Numbered from the stretch's first letter, positions 1-9,481 are shown. The stretch is DNA of 64,000 bases from Blastocatellia bacterium (GCA_016713405.1 JADJPF010000001.1:558001-622000); one strand, 5' to 3'. Notes: a model not told the origin generated them from the sequence alone. Numbers and translations are program-made.

Positions 1-1
1 T

Positions 2-2680
2 GCTGCTAACTACTCTAGGTTGGCGGACTTTACGACTACGAGAGATCAAATTTTACATCGTAGATTTATAGGGTTATTATTGATTCTATTATCAATAGCA
101 GGTCTTTTTAGTCTGCCACAAATGCCTTTTTATCGTGAAAATGTACAATTTGGCGGTGCAGTAGGTACTCTAATAGCACAACTTCTTGAAACTCAACTAA
201 ATAAAACTGGCACAGGTATTGCCCTAATAGTTTTGCTAGTATTTGCCTTAATGCTAATTACTGAACTATCTGTTAATGCTGTTCTAGAAAGCACTGGAGT
301 AAAAGCAATGATAAGCGGGTTTAATGCTTTTACTATTTATTTAAGAGAAAAAAATTTAGCGACTAAAGAGAAAGTTTTTGCTATTCGTTCTAGCCGGAAA
401 GAGCATCGTTTAGCACAGAAAAAAGCTAAGGAAGATAGGGAAAAACTCCGTCAACAGCTAAGGCAAGAAGAAGCTCTTAAACGTGAAAAAGAAAGAACAT
501 CCCGCTTAAAAGAGGAAAAAATAAAAATTACTGAAGAAAACCTTAGCACTAATGCTATTGAAGTAAATAAAAAATCCCCAATTAACGCCCAAGTTAATGG
601 CAAAATAAAAACTGCTGCTAGTTCTGTTGCAACTATTGAAAACAATAGAGTACCTGTTGCTACAGTGCAAAAAACTGCAAGTGCAGTTGTTGAACCTGTT
701 GGAGTTGTGAGAAATGCAGTAAAACAAAATATTGAAGCAAATAATTTTGTTTATGGTAATAAAGCCCAACCTGATTTAGCAGAATTACATAGATTAGTTT
801 ATGGGGATGACCAAAGAATTGAAACTTTAGAGGAGTTTTCCTTAAGTGGCGCACTAGCCCCTTTACCAGATTTAGTAATAAATCAAGCACATATTGTTAC
901 TCAAAATGCCGGTGAACCTGTTGTTAATCCTGTTAGAAGACCTAGTGATACTGCCCGTGTCCCTCAACAGCCTGCACGAGTTCCAAAATCACAGCAAGAT
1001 ACAGCACCAGCTATTGCTAAATCAGCTATTGTTCAAAAGAGTTTTGAACAAGAAGAAATCAGTTATTTAGGCAATGATAATAGCAATTCTACTAGTAATG
1101 AAAATGGTGAAATTGTAATTAACCGTCGAGTTAATACAGATGAACAAAATATCCCTACTCCTATAGCTTCCAAAGTAGTTTCTAAAGTTTCTAAATCTAT
1201 TGCTTTTTCTCCTTTGCCAACTTATGAACTTCCTAGTTTTGATATGTTAGCTACACCAGCAGCAAAACAATTTCAAGCCGATGAAGATTTGCGAGAACGC
1301 GCCCATGTTCTTGTAGAAAAATTTAAGGAATTTTCTGTCACTGGTGAAGTTACTGCTATTAGTCCTGGGCCAGTTGTTACTACTTTTGAATTTAAGCCAG
1401 ACCCAGGTGTTAAATATAGTCGTATCACTGGTTTAACCGAAGACCTTTGCCTAGCTTTAGAAGCTGAATCTGTTCGTATTGACCGTATGCCAGGTAAATC
1501 TACTGTAGGCATTGAAGTCCCTAATAATAATAGAGAGATAATTTATTTACGTGAAATATTTGAGTCAGATAAATATGAGAATATTACTTCACCTCTAGCA
1601 TTAGCTTTAGGTAAAAGTATAGATGGAGCAACTTATGTAGCAGACCTAGCAAAAATGCCACATTTATTAATTGCTGGTGCTACCGGAACAGGTAAGTCTG
1701 TTTGCTTAAATTCGGTAATTGTTTCACTACTTTATAAAGCTTCTCCAGATGATGTAAAAATGATTATGGTTGACCCAAAACGCCTTGAATTAGGGCTTTA
1801 TGAGGGAATACCACATTTGTTAACCCCAATTGTGTTAGATCCAAAACGTGCTTCTAACGCCTTGAAATGGGCAGTTGGTGAAATGGAACGACGCTATAAA
1901 TTACTTGCGGGTTATAGTGTTCGTAATATTGCCCAATATAATCAACAGGTGCGCCAAGAATGGGAAATTATTCCTGCGCTTCATCCTGACCGCTTACGTA
2001 AGCCACTGCCTTATATTGTAATTATTATTGATGAATTAGCAGATTTAATGATGGTAGCTTCTAACGATGTAGAAACCTCTATAACTCGACTTGCTCAAAT
2101 GGCTCGTGCTGTGGGTATTCACCTAATAATTGCTACACAACGTCCTTCTGTAGATGTAATTACAGGTCTTATTAAAGCTAATTTTCCTTCTCGTATATCT
2201 TTTAGAGTTTCTTCTAAAGTAGACTCACGAACTATTTTAGATGGTAATGGAGCAGAAACCCTTCTAGGACAAGGCGATATGCTCTTTTTACCACCTGGAA
2301 CATCTCGCTTAGTTCGGGTACATGGTGCTTATGTAGGTGAAAGAGAGATAGAAGCAATTGTTGACCATATTCGCAGCCAAAGACAGCCAGACTATGACGA
2401 AAGTATTCAATCTTCAGAGGATGAAGACGAGTTTGGCGGCGGAATGGGTGAAAAAGACGAGTTTTTTGATGATGCCGTGCGAGTAGTTTGTCAAATGGGT
2501 AAAGCTTCAACCTCAGTTTTACAACGTCGTTTGCGTATTGGCTATGGTCGGGCTGCTGCAATTATTGATATGATGGAGCGTGAAGGCTTAGTTGGCCCAC
2601 CTGATGGAAGTAAACCACGTGTAGTAAAACAAAGTGCTTATGATTACATAGAACGCCTAGATCAAATGAAAGAGGAATAA
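2..2680 (+). CDS. ftsK: DNA translocase FtsK/SpoIIIE, 5' end cut by window edge
   Basis: This gene encodes the ATP-driven double-stranded DNA pump that clears chromosome ends through the division septum. The frame is open to base 2. A TTG at 20 would give 886 residues, but it has no good ribosome site. The visible N-terminus shows only about two membrane segments (roughly residues 15-32 and 65-82 from the TTG), where FtsK usually has four, so the true start probably lies outside the window. A charged, coiled-coil-prone and Ala/Val/Asn-rich linker covers about residues 110-400. The motor follows, with Walker A GATGTGKS at 553-560 and a Walker B region IIIDELADLM near 672. A winged-helix gamma domain for KOPS recognition ends the protein (about 800-875). 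The def start codon is 7 bp past the stop, so the two are probably co-transcribed. Family assignment is very secure. Confidence 0.95.
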   Translation, partial: AANYSRLADFTTTRDQILHRRFIGLLLILLSIAGLFSLPQMPFYRENVQFGGAVGTLIAQLLETQLNKTGTGIALIVLLVFALMLITELSVNAVLESTGVKAMISGFNAFTIYLREKNLATKEKVFAIRSSRKEHRLAQKKAKEDREKLRQQLRQEEALKREKERTSRLKEEKIKITEENLSTNAIEVNKKSPINAQVNGKIKTAASSVATIENNRVPVATVQKTASAVVEPVGVVRNAVKQNIEANNFVYGNKAQPDLAELHRLVYGDDQRIETLEEFSLSGALAPLPDLVINQAHIVTQNAGEPVVNPVRRPSDTARVPQQPARVPKSQQDTAPAIAKSAIVQKSFEQEEISYLGNDNSNSTSNENGEIVINRRVNTDEQNIPTPIASKVVSKVSKSIAFSPLPTYELPSFDMLATPAAKQFQADEDLRERAHVLVEKFKEFSVTGEVTAISPGPVVTTFEFKPDPGVKYSRITGLTEDLCLALEAESVRIDRMPGKSTVGIEVPNNNREIIYLREIFESDKYENITSPLALALGKSIDGATYVADLAKMPHLLIAGATGTGKSVCLNSVIVSLLYKASPDDVKMIMVDPKRLELGLYEGIPHLLTPIVLDPKRASNALKWAVGEMERRYKLLAGYSVRNIAQYNQQVRQEWEIIPALHPDRLRKPLPYIVIIIDELADLMMVASNDVETSITRLAQMARAVGIHLIIATQRPSVDVITGLIKANFPSRISFRVSSKVDSRTILDGNGAETLLGQGDMLFLPPGTSRLVRVHGAYVGEREIEAIVDHIRSQRQPDYDESIQSSEDEDEFGGGMGEKDEFFDDAVRVVCQMGKASTSVLQRRLRIGYGRAAAIIDMMEREGLVGPPDGSKPRVVKQSAYDYIERLDQMKEE

Positions 2681-2687
2681 CTTTCTA

Positions 2688-3248
2688 ATGAGTAGTTTTA
2701 TTGATGATAAAAAGTTAATGGATTATTTAAGGGATGAAGTTGTAACAATAGGCGATCCTTTACTAAGAGAACCTACAAAACAAATTACTAACCTAAAAGA
2801 AGCTGAAGAACTTTGTAATTTGATGGTTGAGAAAGTTAGAGAGCTAAAAGGGGCCGGACTTGCTGCTAATCAAATTGGAGTTCCAGCACGAATTTTTGTT
2901 GCTGAACTTAGGAAAAATGAGCTTTTTCCAAACCGTCCAGAATCTCCCCTCTACATAATGATAAACCCAGAAATTATTAGCACTTCTAAGGAAATGATTG
3001 AAGGTTGGGAAGGTTGTTTTAGCGTGCCAAATATGGTTGGTCTAGTCCCTCGTCATGAGTCAATTACAGTAAAATACCTTACTTTAGACGGAATTGAGCA
3101 TCAAGAAACTTTTTCAACACATCTAGCCCGCACTATTCAACATGAAGTTGACCATTTAGACGGAATAATTTACTTTGAAAGAATGAAAGATCTAAGTAAA
3201 CTGATGACAAAAAACCATTTTGTGCAATCTATGACACAAAAAAGCTAA
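2688..3248 (+). CDS. def: Peptide deformylase
   Basis: This enzyme removes the N-terminal formyl group from nascent proteins in the cytoplasm, using a metal bound by one Cys and two His. All three deformylase motifs are present: GAGLAANQIGV near residue 55 (GxGxAAxQ), EGCFSVP near 110 (normally EGCLS, with Phe for Leu) and the metal site HEVDH at 152-156. The length of 186 residues is normal. The ATG at 2688 is preceded by GAGGA, which overlaps the end of ftsK, so translation may be coupled. No fmt gene is adjacent in the window. Confidence 0.95.
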   Translation: MSSFIDDKKLMDYLRDEVVTIGDPLLREPTKQITNLKEAEELCNLMVEKVRELKGAGLAANQIGVPARIFVAELRKNELFPNRPESPLYIMINPEIISTSKEMIEGWEGCFSVPNMVGLVPRHESITVKYLTLDGIEHQETFSTHLARTIQHEVDHLDGIIYFERMKDLSKLMTKNHFVQSMTQKS

Positions 3249-3289
3249 GGTAAAATTGCTATAAAAAGTTTAATGTGGAGGGTTAAAAG

Positions 3290-3463
3290 ATGTCTGACGA
3301 AAATAAAATTCAAATGGCCCAACAAATTGCAGGCGACGTAGTAACAGCAACAGCCGAAGTAGTAGCAGATCCAGTAATAGAAACTGTTATAGATACAGTG
3401 GTTGACACTGTTGTAGAAACAGCCTCAGCCGTAGCCGAAGCAATAATAAGCAATATAGTCTAA
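3290..3463 (+). CDS. Small acidic helical protein, 57 residues, unknown
   Basis: This short gene has an ATG with a strong GGAGGG ribosome site 8 bases upstream. The predicted product is 57 residues, acidic, without Cys, Trp, Tyr or Phe, and dominated by Val, Ala, Thr, Asp and Glu. The middle has a near-repeat of the type VIETVIDTVVDTVVET, which would form a long amphipathic helix with Val/Ile on one face and Asp/Glu/Thr on the other. It lies 41 bp behind def on the same strand, and its stop codon overlaps the end of the convergent acyl-CoA synthetase gene by 4 bp. I do not recognise a family. The strong ribosome site is the main support for it being real. Confidence 0.55.
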   Translation: MSDENKIQMAQQIAGDVVTATAEVVADPVIETVIDTVVDTVVETASAVAEAIISNIV

Positions 3464-5091
3464 CTTAATTTATTGGCACGTTCTCTTAACTCTACACGGC
3501 GAATTTTCCCGCTAATTGTTTTAGGAAGATCCTCAACAAACTCTATTTCTCTAGGGTATTTATAAGGTGCTGTTATATGTTTAACAAAATCTTGTAAAGT
3601 TGTAGCTAGAGCATCAGATTTTTCTACACCAGATTTAAGCACTACATAAGCCTTAACAATTTGTCCTCTTTGACTATCAGCTTTTCCAACTACAGCAGTT
3701 TCTAAAACGCTAGGATGCTCAACCAAAGCACTTTCTACTTCAAAAGGGCCAATTCTATAACCAGCACTGATAATTACATCATCAGCCCGGCCAATAAACC
3801 ATAAATAGCCGTCTTGATCACGAAAACCACGATCTCCTGTAATATACCAATCACCTCGAATAGAATTATTTGTAGCTTCTGAGTCATTCCAATACTCTTG
3901 AAATAGTCCAACAGGGCGAACAGGCTTAAGTTTTACTCCAATATCTCCTTCCTCATGGTCTTGAGCAATATTTCCATCTTTATTAATAATATCTACAACA
4001 AAGCCTGGGGCAGATTTACCCATTGAACCAGGTTTTATTGTTTGGCCAGGAAATGTTCCTACTAGTAAACAAGTTTCTGTTTGTCCATAACCTTCACGAA
4101 TCATTAAAGAAGTTTTTTGCTGCCAAATATCTATAATTTCTGGGTTTAGTGGCTCACCTGCACTAACACAACTTCGTAGGGAGGTTAAATTATATTTTTC
4201 AAAATCTGCTGTCACCAACATTCGGTAAGCTGTTGGTGGAGCGCAAAAACTAGTAATGTTATGTGTAGCTAGTAATTCTAATGTTAATTCAGGAGCAAAT
4301 TTTCCTTTTCCATTATGAACAAAAAGTGTTGCTCCACAGTTCCAAGGGCCAAAAAGACTACTCCAAGCAGCTTTTGCCCATCCTGTGTCGGATAAATTCC
4401 AATGCAAGTCTTGGGGTTGTAAATCTAGCCAATAACGACCAGTAACTTGATGACCTATTGGATAACTGCTATGTGTGTGAAGTACCATTTTAGGATAACC
4501 AGTTGTCCCGCTAGTAAAATAAAGTAGTAGTGGGTCATCCTGGCGAGTTTTTTCTAACGGAATAAATTTTATTTTGGAGATTGCTATTAGTTCATCATAG
4601 CTATACAAATTATCTTGTGTTCCACCAACTAATAAAAAGTTTTTTACTTCTTTTAACTGATCACGTACAGAATCAAACTTAGTAAAATTATCTAGATCAG
4701 TAATTACAGTTGTTGCTTCAGCCATTTGGACACGATAAACAATATCTTTGCTTGTTAGCTGTGTGGTAGCAGGCATAAAAACAACGCCTAATTTTATCAT
4801 TGCTAGCACTAGTTCCCACCATTCAGGAATTTTAGCAAGTAGCAGCAAGACCTTATCACCTTTTTTTAAGCCTAGAGATTCTAATAGGTTAGCTGCTTGA
4901 TTAGATCGATCTTTAAAATATTCATAAGAAAGTTTTTTTGTTGTCTGGTTGTCTTCATCCACCCAAATCATAGCTAATTTTTCAGGGTCTTTTGCAAATG
5001 AGTCAAAAACATCAAAAGCAAAATTAAAATATTCTGGGATTTGCCAAGTAAACTGTTGATATGTGGTTTGATAGTCACCAATGTTGCTCAT
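3460..5091 (-). CDS. Acyl-CoA synthetase (AMP-forming), ACSM/acetyl-CoA synthetase type
   Basis: This is an ANL-superfamily enzyme that activates a carboxylic acid to its acyl-AMP and then to acyl-CoA. Recognisable motifs are the P-loop-like YFTSGTTGYPK (about residue 192), the WNLSDTGWAKAAW segment typical of the medium-chain (ACSM) branch, the adenylate motif GYGQTE (about 338), the hinge region with DDVIISAGYRIGPFEVE (about 440) and the C-terminal catalytic Lys in KTISGKIRR (about 530). The length of 543 residues fits the family. The substrate cannot be read from sequence; a short- or medium-chain fatty acid or an aromatic acid is most likely. The glycosyltransferase gene lies 21 bp upstream on the same strand, so they may share a transcript. 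Confidence 0.9.
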   Translation of the reverse strand: MSNIGDYQTTYQQFTWQIPEYFNFAFDVFDSFAKDPEKLAMIWVDEDNQTTKKLSYEYFKDRSNQAANLLESLGLKKGDKVLLLLAKIPEWWELVLAMIKLGVVFMPATTQLTSKDIVYRVQMAEATTVITDLDNFTKFDSVRDQLKEVKNFLLVGGTQDNLYSYDELIAISKIKFIPLEKTRQDDPLLLYFTSGTTGYPKMVLHTHSSYPIGHQVTGRYWLDLQPQDLHWNLSDTGWAKAAWSSLFGPWNCGATLFVHNGKGKFAPELTLELLATHNITSFCAPPTAYRMLVTADFEKYNLTSLRSCVSAGEPLNPEIIDIWQQKTSLMIREGYGQTETCLLVGTFPGQTIKPGSMGKSAPGFVVDIINKDGNIAQDHEEGDIGVKLKPVRPVGLFQEYWNDSEATNNSIRGDWYITGDRGFRDQDGYLWFIGRADDVIISAGYRIGPFEVESALVEHPSVLETAVVGKADSQRGQIVKAYVVLKSGVEKSDALATTLQDFVKHITAPYKYPREIEFVEDLPKTISGKIRRVELRERANKLS

Positions 5092-5112
5092 AAGTAAGTT
5101 TCCTAGAGTGTA

Positions 5113-5859
5113 TTATTTTATTTGTTGTTCCCAAGCTTTAGCATATTTAAGAAAAACATAGTAAGCGGCAAAATAAGCGATAATTATTCCAGCAAAGCCA
5201 TCTAAAAAACCTAGTCTCCAAAAATAGCTGCGAAATGTTGCAATAACAGGGCGTAGCAGCAAGTCTAATGAACTAACCTTTTTACCTCGAGAAACTAAAT
5301 CATTAGCAGCTAAACTAGTATAACTATTTAAGCGGTTATGGTGAGCCGCCAGACTTTGAATAGAATAATGTGATAATTTAGCTTTTAATTTACCAACATT
5401 TCCATTAACTTTTACTGATTCATGGACAAACTGCCCTTGCCAAAAGCCTTTGCCACGACGATAAAGCCTTAATTGATAATCTGGCGACCAACCAGAATGA
5501 TAAATAGCTTTGTTTAAGTAATAATTTTGACGGCTTAAGTAAAATCCATCATAGGTATTATTTTGGTCATAAATAACTTTTTGAATCTCTTTAGCAAGCT
5601 CTATTGTAACTTGCTCATCGGCATCAATGCTTAATATCCAGTCAGAAGTAGCTTGTTCAGAGGCAAATTGTTTTTGTGCTGCATAGCCGGGCCAAGAGTT
5701 AATAATTACTTTATCTGTAAACCGGTTAGCTAGTTTGATGGTGTTATCTGTGCTGTTAGAATCTACTACAATAATTTCATCAGCCCATTTTACAGACTCA
5801 AGAGCAGCAACAATATTTTTTTCTTCATTATAAGTAATAATGGTGACAGAAAGAGTCAT
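5113..5859 (-). CDS. Glycosyltransferase family 2, WaaE/KdtX-like
   Basis: This is a GT-A fold glycosyltransferase acting at the inner face of the cytoplasmic membrane, probably on lipopolysaccharide core or another surface glycan. The N-terminus SVTIITYNEEKNI and ADEIIVVDSNSTDNT is the standard GT2 nucleotide-binding half, and LSIDADEQ carries the DxD metal motif (about residue 77). The spacing and the C-terminal membrane-associated helix (about 218-240) match the WaaE/LgtF group of core-heptose glucosyltransferases, usually about 250 residues. The donor sugar and the acceptor are not determinable here. It precedes the acyl-CoA synthetase on the same strand and is separated from the upstream TolC gene by a strong terminator. 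Confidence 0.85.
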   Translation of the reverse strand: MTLSVTIITYNEEKNIVAALESVKWADEIIVVDSNSTDNTIKLANRFTDKVIINSWPGYAAQKQFASEQATSDWILSIDADEQVTIELAKEIQKVIYDQNNTYDGFYLSRQNYYLNKAIYHSGWSPDYQLRLYRRGKGFWQGQFVHESVKVNGNVGKLKAKLSHYSIQSLAAHHNRLNSYTSLAANDLVSRGKKVSSLDLLLRPVIATFRSYFWRLGFLDGFAGIIIAYFAAYYVFLKYAKAWEQQIK

Positions 5860-5895
5860 AGCAATTAGAAAAGAGTTAAAACAATCTAAGAAAAT

Positions 5896-5928
5896 AAATA
5901 AGGGCTGAGTTTATCCCAGCCCTTATTT
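5896..5928 (-). terminator. Intrinsic terminator after the TolC-family gene
   Basis: The sequence forms a perfect 12-bp stem (AAATAAGGGCTG paired with CAGCCCTTATTT) around a 9-base loop, with T-rich sequence following on the minus strand. It lies 24 bp past the stop of the TolC-family gene and upstream of the glycosyltransferase, so it separates the two transcription units. The A/T-rich arms make it potentially bidirectional. Confidence 0.8.
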
Positions 5929-5951
5929 TAAGAACAAGTTATTTTTATTAA

Positions 5952-7613
5952 CTATGGTAGATTGTTTGCCATTACTCTTTGAAGGTCTGCTCTAGCTTTG
6001 TTGTAATCAGTTTTAGCACGTAACTCATTACCACGAGCAACAGAAAGTTCATTTTGACGTTGTAGGACAAAAAATGTTGTGGAAAGACCCGCCTCAAATT
6101 TTTGTTTTTCCCCTCTATATTGTTCTTCTGCTGCTTTTACAGAAGCACGTGCTGCTTCAACACGTTGTAGGGAAGAATCAACTGCCTGAAGCGCATTGCG
6201 AACATCAGCCATAATGGTTAGCACCATTTGACGTTTTTGGTTATCTAATTGTCTTGCAACTACTTCTGTACGGCCTAAACTAGCTTGTACTGCACGGTTT
6301 TTGTAAGGGAAGGTAATTGAGATACCGCCTTGATAGCTACGAAACTTAAATAAGTTAACAAGAGATTGACCAATGCCACCATCAAATTCAGTGCCATTTA
6401 ATGAAGGAAAACCTGGAATAGCAGTAGCAGGTTGACCAGCTAAACCTTGAGCAGTAAATGTTCCTGTTATATCCACTTGGGGTTTAAGTTGATTTTTGAA
6501 AAATTCTTTGTCTATATCATTTAATTCGCCTTGTAGTTGAAGTTGTTTTAATTCTGGACGACGATCCATTGCAATACCAATAGCAGCATTTAGATCTATT
6601 TTTTCACCAGACACATCAATAATATCTGTAGGGATTATTTGATAATTCATTAAATCGCTAAGAGGGTCATCTATTACTAAGAGTTTTAAGGCATTTTCAG
6701 CTTGGGTAATAGGTACTAAGGCAGAAATAGCAGCGTCTTTACGGCGTTCAAGCTCAGCTTGGGCAGAAACAATATCAATTGGTGCCGCAGTACCAGCTTT
6801 GACCTGGATTTCGTTATTCTGTAGTTGTACAGCAGCAAGCTCTACAGAATCGCGTTGAATTTCTGCATTTTTAATTGAAAATGCGAGATCGTAATAAGAA
6901 GATTGAACACGAGCAATTAAGTCTACAAGTCTTTGTCTAAAAGCAACATCAGCTAGGTCTAATCGTTTCTTTAAGGATTTAATATTACGGCTACTTTGAT
7001 TAATTTTATAATTTCTTAGTATTGGTTGACGGAAAGTCATTTCAAATCTTGGTTGGTAAACTGGGCTTAAGCCGGATGAATTACTATTAGTTGAAGTGCG
7101 GGTAGTAGAAAAAGTGGCATCTCCTGTAGCACCGCTATTAAATAGTTTAGTAGCATTTACCCCAAAGTTAAGATTTTGAAAACTTACTGAATTTGATCCA
7201 ACACCAACGTTAAAAGGGTTAGCTGAAGGAACATTATTACGAGAATATAAAAGGCTACCACCAACTACAGGATCAAAAACTCCATATGCGCCTTCTAAAT
7301 CAAATTGAGCAAGCTTAATGTTATCTTGATCATTTTTAATACCTAAGTTATGTTCCAGTACCATAGTGACAGCATCAGCTAAAGAAAGAGGCATTACTTT
7401 GCTTGGGTCAACTCCAGTTCGTAAGGTTGGTAAATCAACTTTAGGGGTGGGTGGTTGTTGTGGGGTTGGAGTATTGTTTTGAGTTTGGTTATCTTGAGTA
7501 ATTGTTACAATACCGCTGCCTTCTGATGGCCCTTGAGCTTTAGTAATAGGAGTAAAATTACTAAGTATTAAAGTTAACATTCCATAGCTGACTATCTGCT
7601 TATGCCAAGACAT
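5952..7613 (-). CDS. TolC-family outer-membrane efflux protein
   Basis: This outer-membrane channel subunit would form a trimeric beta-barrel and periplasmic alpha-tunnel for efflux or type I secretion. The first ~27 residues are a signal peptide ending near the AQ after TKA. A Pro/Gln/Thr-rich segment follows, then two OEP repeats. LADAVTMVLEHNLGIKNDQDN (about 78-98) opens the first repeat; the second half includes AIGIAMDRRPELKQLQLQ (about 345). Helical segments such as VEAARASVKAAEEQYRGEKQ and the AGLSTTFFVLQRQNELSVA signature near the C-terminus are typical of the family. The length of 553 residues is normal. No inner-membrane pump or adaptor is adjacent, so this is an orphan channel. It is transcribed divergently from queD across 259 bp that must hold both promoters. 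Confidence 0.9.
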   Translation of the reverse strand: MSWHKQIVSYGMLTLILSNFTPITKAQGPSEGSGIVTITQDNQTQNNTPTPQQPPTPKVDLPTLRTGVDPSKVMPLSLADAVTMVLEHNLGIKNDQDNIKLAQFDLEGAYGVFDPVVGGSLLYSRNNVPSANPFNVGVGSNSVSFQNLNFGVNATKLFNSGATGDATFSTTRTSTNSNSSGLSPVYQPRFEMTFRQPILRNYKINQSSRNIKSLKKRLDLADVAFRQRLVDLIARVQSSYYDLAFSIKNAEIQRDSVELAAVQLQNNEIQVKAGTAAPIDIVSAQAELERRKDAAISALVPITQAENALKLLVIDDPLSDLMNYQIIPTDIIDVSGEKIDLNAAIGIAMDRRPELKQLQLQGELNDIDKEFFKNQLKPQVDITGTFTAQGLAGQPATAIPGFPSLNGTEFDGGIGQSLVNLFKFRSYQGGISITFPYKNRAVQASLGRTEVVARQLDNQKRQMVLTIMADVRNALQAVDSSLQRVEAARASVKAAEEQYRGEKQKFEAGLSTTFFVLQRQNELSVARGNELRAKTDYNKARADLQRVMANNLP

Positions 7614-7872
7614 GTATGATTTCTCCTAAATTAATGTTAGTTGAAGCTAACAAAATGATTAAATAATAGAAATAAAGAATTATTTTTGATTGATGTTTCT
7701 CGCGCTTTATACGCACAGCCATTTTTTGTAGTTTCAACAAATTTCTGTTTATCCGTCAAGTATATTTGTCTAACTACCTTCTGACAATAGTAGACTTGGC
7801 AAACTAAAACCAGTATGCTCCACTTTAACAGTTAATTACCTGTAATTTCACTAGTTTTTAGAGGAAATATTT

Positions 7873-8256
7873 ATGTATGAAGTAATGATTGAAACTGAGT
7901 TTTCATCAGCACACGCGCTACGCAACTATCATGGAAAATGTGAAAACTTGCATGGTCATAATTGGAAAGTAGAGGTTTATGTTAGAGGAACAAAATTAGA
8001 TGAAACAGGTTTATTGATCGACTTTAAAGAGTTAAAAACAGCTACCAAGCAAATAATGGATAAAATAGATCATAAAGTGTTAAATGAAATTCCACCTTTT
8101 GATGAAGTTTGTAACCCTTCTTCAGAAAATATTGCTCGATATGTTTTAGAAGAACTAGCTCCAAAAATAAACAATGTTAATAGAATTGTTTACAAAGTAC
8201 GTGCATGGGAAACACCTTTTACTGCTGCTAGTTATCAAATTCCTGAAGAAAAATAA
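7873..8256 (+). CDS. queD: 6-carboxy-5,6,7,8-tetrahydropterin synthase (QueD/PTPS family)
   Basis: This enzyme converts dihydroneopterin triphosphate to carboxytetrahydropterin, the second step of queuosine (7-deazaguanine) synthesis. The zinc ligands are visible as H14, H27 and H29 (FSSAHAL and NLHGHNW) with the catalytic C23 between them. The C-terminal half has the usual ENIARYVLEEL helix and a late conserved Glu in VRAWETP. The length of 127 residues is normal. The ATG is preceded by AGAGGA. queC, queE and queF are not in the window, so the alternative PTPS activity in pterin metabolism cannot be fully excluded. A terminator begins at the stop codon, so it is monocistronic. Confidence 0.9.
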   Translation: MYEVMIETEFSSAHALRNYHGKCENLHGHNWKVEVYVRGTKLDETGLLIDFKELKTATKQIMDKIDHKVLNEIPPFDEVCNPSSENIARYVLEELAPKINNVNRIVYKVRAWETPFTAASYQIPEEK

Positions 8257-8282
8257 AAAGTAGCCTATTTAAGGCTACTTTT
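8256..8282 (+). terminator. Intrinsic terminator after queD
   Basis: A perfect stem AAAAGTAGCC / GGCTACTTTT (extended by one more T-A pair) with a short T/A loop begins on the last base of the queD stop codon and ends in a T run. The symmetrical A and T runs could also serve the convergent peroxiredoxin gene. Confidence 0.85.
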
Positions 8283-8315
8283 ATAGATGTTTTACTTAGC
8301 GTAAACTCTTTTAAT

Positions 8316-8759
8316 TTATAAAAATTTTAATGCTTCTTCAGGATGACTGCTAGCATCTACTTTACCAAATGAATGTGCAATTTTGCCGTCTGGCCCAATT
8401 AAATAAGAAATTCTTTTTGCATTAGCTGCCTGCGCATCATCACAAGCACCATAGGCGAGTCCTATTTCTCTTTTAGTATCACAAAGTAGAGGAAAGTTAT
8501 ATTCATATTTTTCTGCAAATGCTAGATTTTCTTCTACAGTATCAAAACTTACCCCTAAAATTTGAGCATTTTTCTTTTCAAATTCAGGTAGACGATCACG
8601 AAATCCGCATCCTTCGCGAGTACAACCTGGAGTATCTGCTTTTGGGTAAAACCAAAGAAGTACAGATTTTCCCTTATAATCAGAAAGTTTAAGCTCTTGA
8701 CCTGTGTGAGACTTAACACAAAAATCAGGGGCCACATCACCAACAGAAAGATTTCCCAT
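8316..8759 (-). CDS. bcp: Thioredoxin-dependent peroxiredoxin, Bcp/PrxQ type
   Basis: This protein reduces hydrogen and organic hydroperoxides in the cytoplasm. The peroxidatic Cys46 sits in the motif FYPKADTPGCT and the resolving Cys51 follows after four residues, the arrangement of the two-Cys helix-alpha2 subgroup (CTREGC). The length of 147 residues is normal, although the very C-terminal helix ends a little early (EEALKFL). The ribosome site is weak but a GGAG-like stretch lies about 8 bases before the ATG. It stands alone between convergent queD and the FHA region. Confidence 0.9.
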   Translation of the reverse strand: MGNLSVGDVAPDFCVKSHTGQELKLSDYKGKSVLLWFYPKADTPGCTREGCGFRDRLPEFEKKNAQILGVSFDTVEENLAFAEKYEYNFPLLCDTKREIGLAYGACDDAQAANAKRISYLIGPDGKIAHSFGKVDASSHPEEALKFL

Positions 8760-9001
8760 ACTAACTCCTTAACCAAGAAATTTACTTAATACATAGTACA
8801 ATAATTTATATTTTGAAAAGTTTATAGCTTATTGAGATAAGAAATTCTAGTAAAAGCTCCTAAGATTAACCTAATGATTTAGATTATTATTACTTTTACA
8901 ATGATTTAGAGATTATAAAATAACTAAGATGAGGTGAGTTTTAAGGCTTGTTTTATTAGGTTAGTAGGAGGTATAAGAAAACTATTTACTTTATTTAGTA
9001 A

Positions 9002-9481
9002 TTATTCAGCATTATATAAAACAATTTTCATACAAAATTTTGGCCCTAGACGAAGTTGATCACCTGAATTTATTTTTGATCTTGTAATACGAGACTCATT
9101 AATAAAAGTACCATTAAGGGAAGTGTCAAATATTTCTGCTGTTCCATCAGTATGAATCACTACAGAACAATGAAGACGTGAAAGCATTCTTTCTTCATCA
9201 TAAATAACAATATCATTATCTGTAAAACGGCCAATTGTATTGCAACCTATTTTTAATCGATGGAGAGCAGTTCCTGTCATTAGAACAAAACCTGAGTCAT
9301 TAGGAGAAGCAAATTGAGGTTCTTCAACAATAACTTAACCAACAGGTACTTCAGGATATTGATGTGATAAGGTTATGGTTTGTGTCCCAATAGTTTGTAG
9401 CATCAAATCACGCATCACTCGAAACTGTTCTTGTCTTAAACCGTTAAGGTGTGAGCTATCTAGTCTTTCGTAAATATCCAT
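9002..9481 (-). pseudogene. FHA-domain protein interrupted by an in-frame TAA
   Basis: An FHA domain binds phosphothreonine peptides. The 3' part (9002-9280 from an ATG at 9280) has the FHA core: GRFTDNDIVI, SRLHCSV, and DTSLNGTFIN. Upstream, an ATG at 9481 with a good AGAGGA ribosome site opens a 48-codon frame that ends in TAA at 9335-9337. The reading continues in the same frame past that TAA for 18 more codons, including GFVLMTGTAL, and runs straight into the FHA core. GFVL forms the first beta-strand of the domain, which the internal ATG would leave out. So the native product was probably about 159 residues, and the TAA (perhaps from CAA) is a nonsense mutation or a consensus error. It lies 135 bp downstream of the PP2C gene, and the two may be co-expressed. 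Confidence 0.75.

Noticed and set aside
20..2680. TTG at base 20 as the ftsK start
   Set aside because: The frame is open to the window edge and the N-terminal membrane helices seem incomplete.
7614..7872. preQ1 riboswitch ahead of queD
   Set aside because: I found no preQ1-I or preQ1-II consensus; the region only has a normal ribosome site near the start.
8966..8972. Perfect AGGAGGT near 8966 and again at 10746-10752
   Set aside because: Neither is followed by a start codon at a usable distance or by a reasonable frame.
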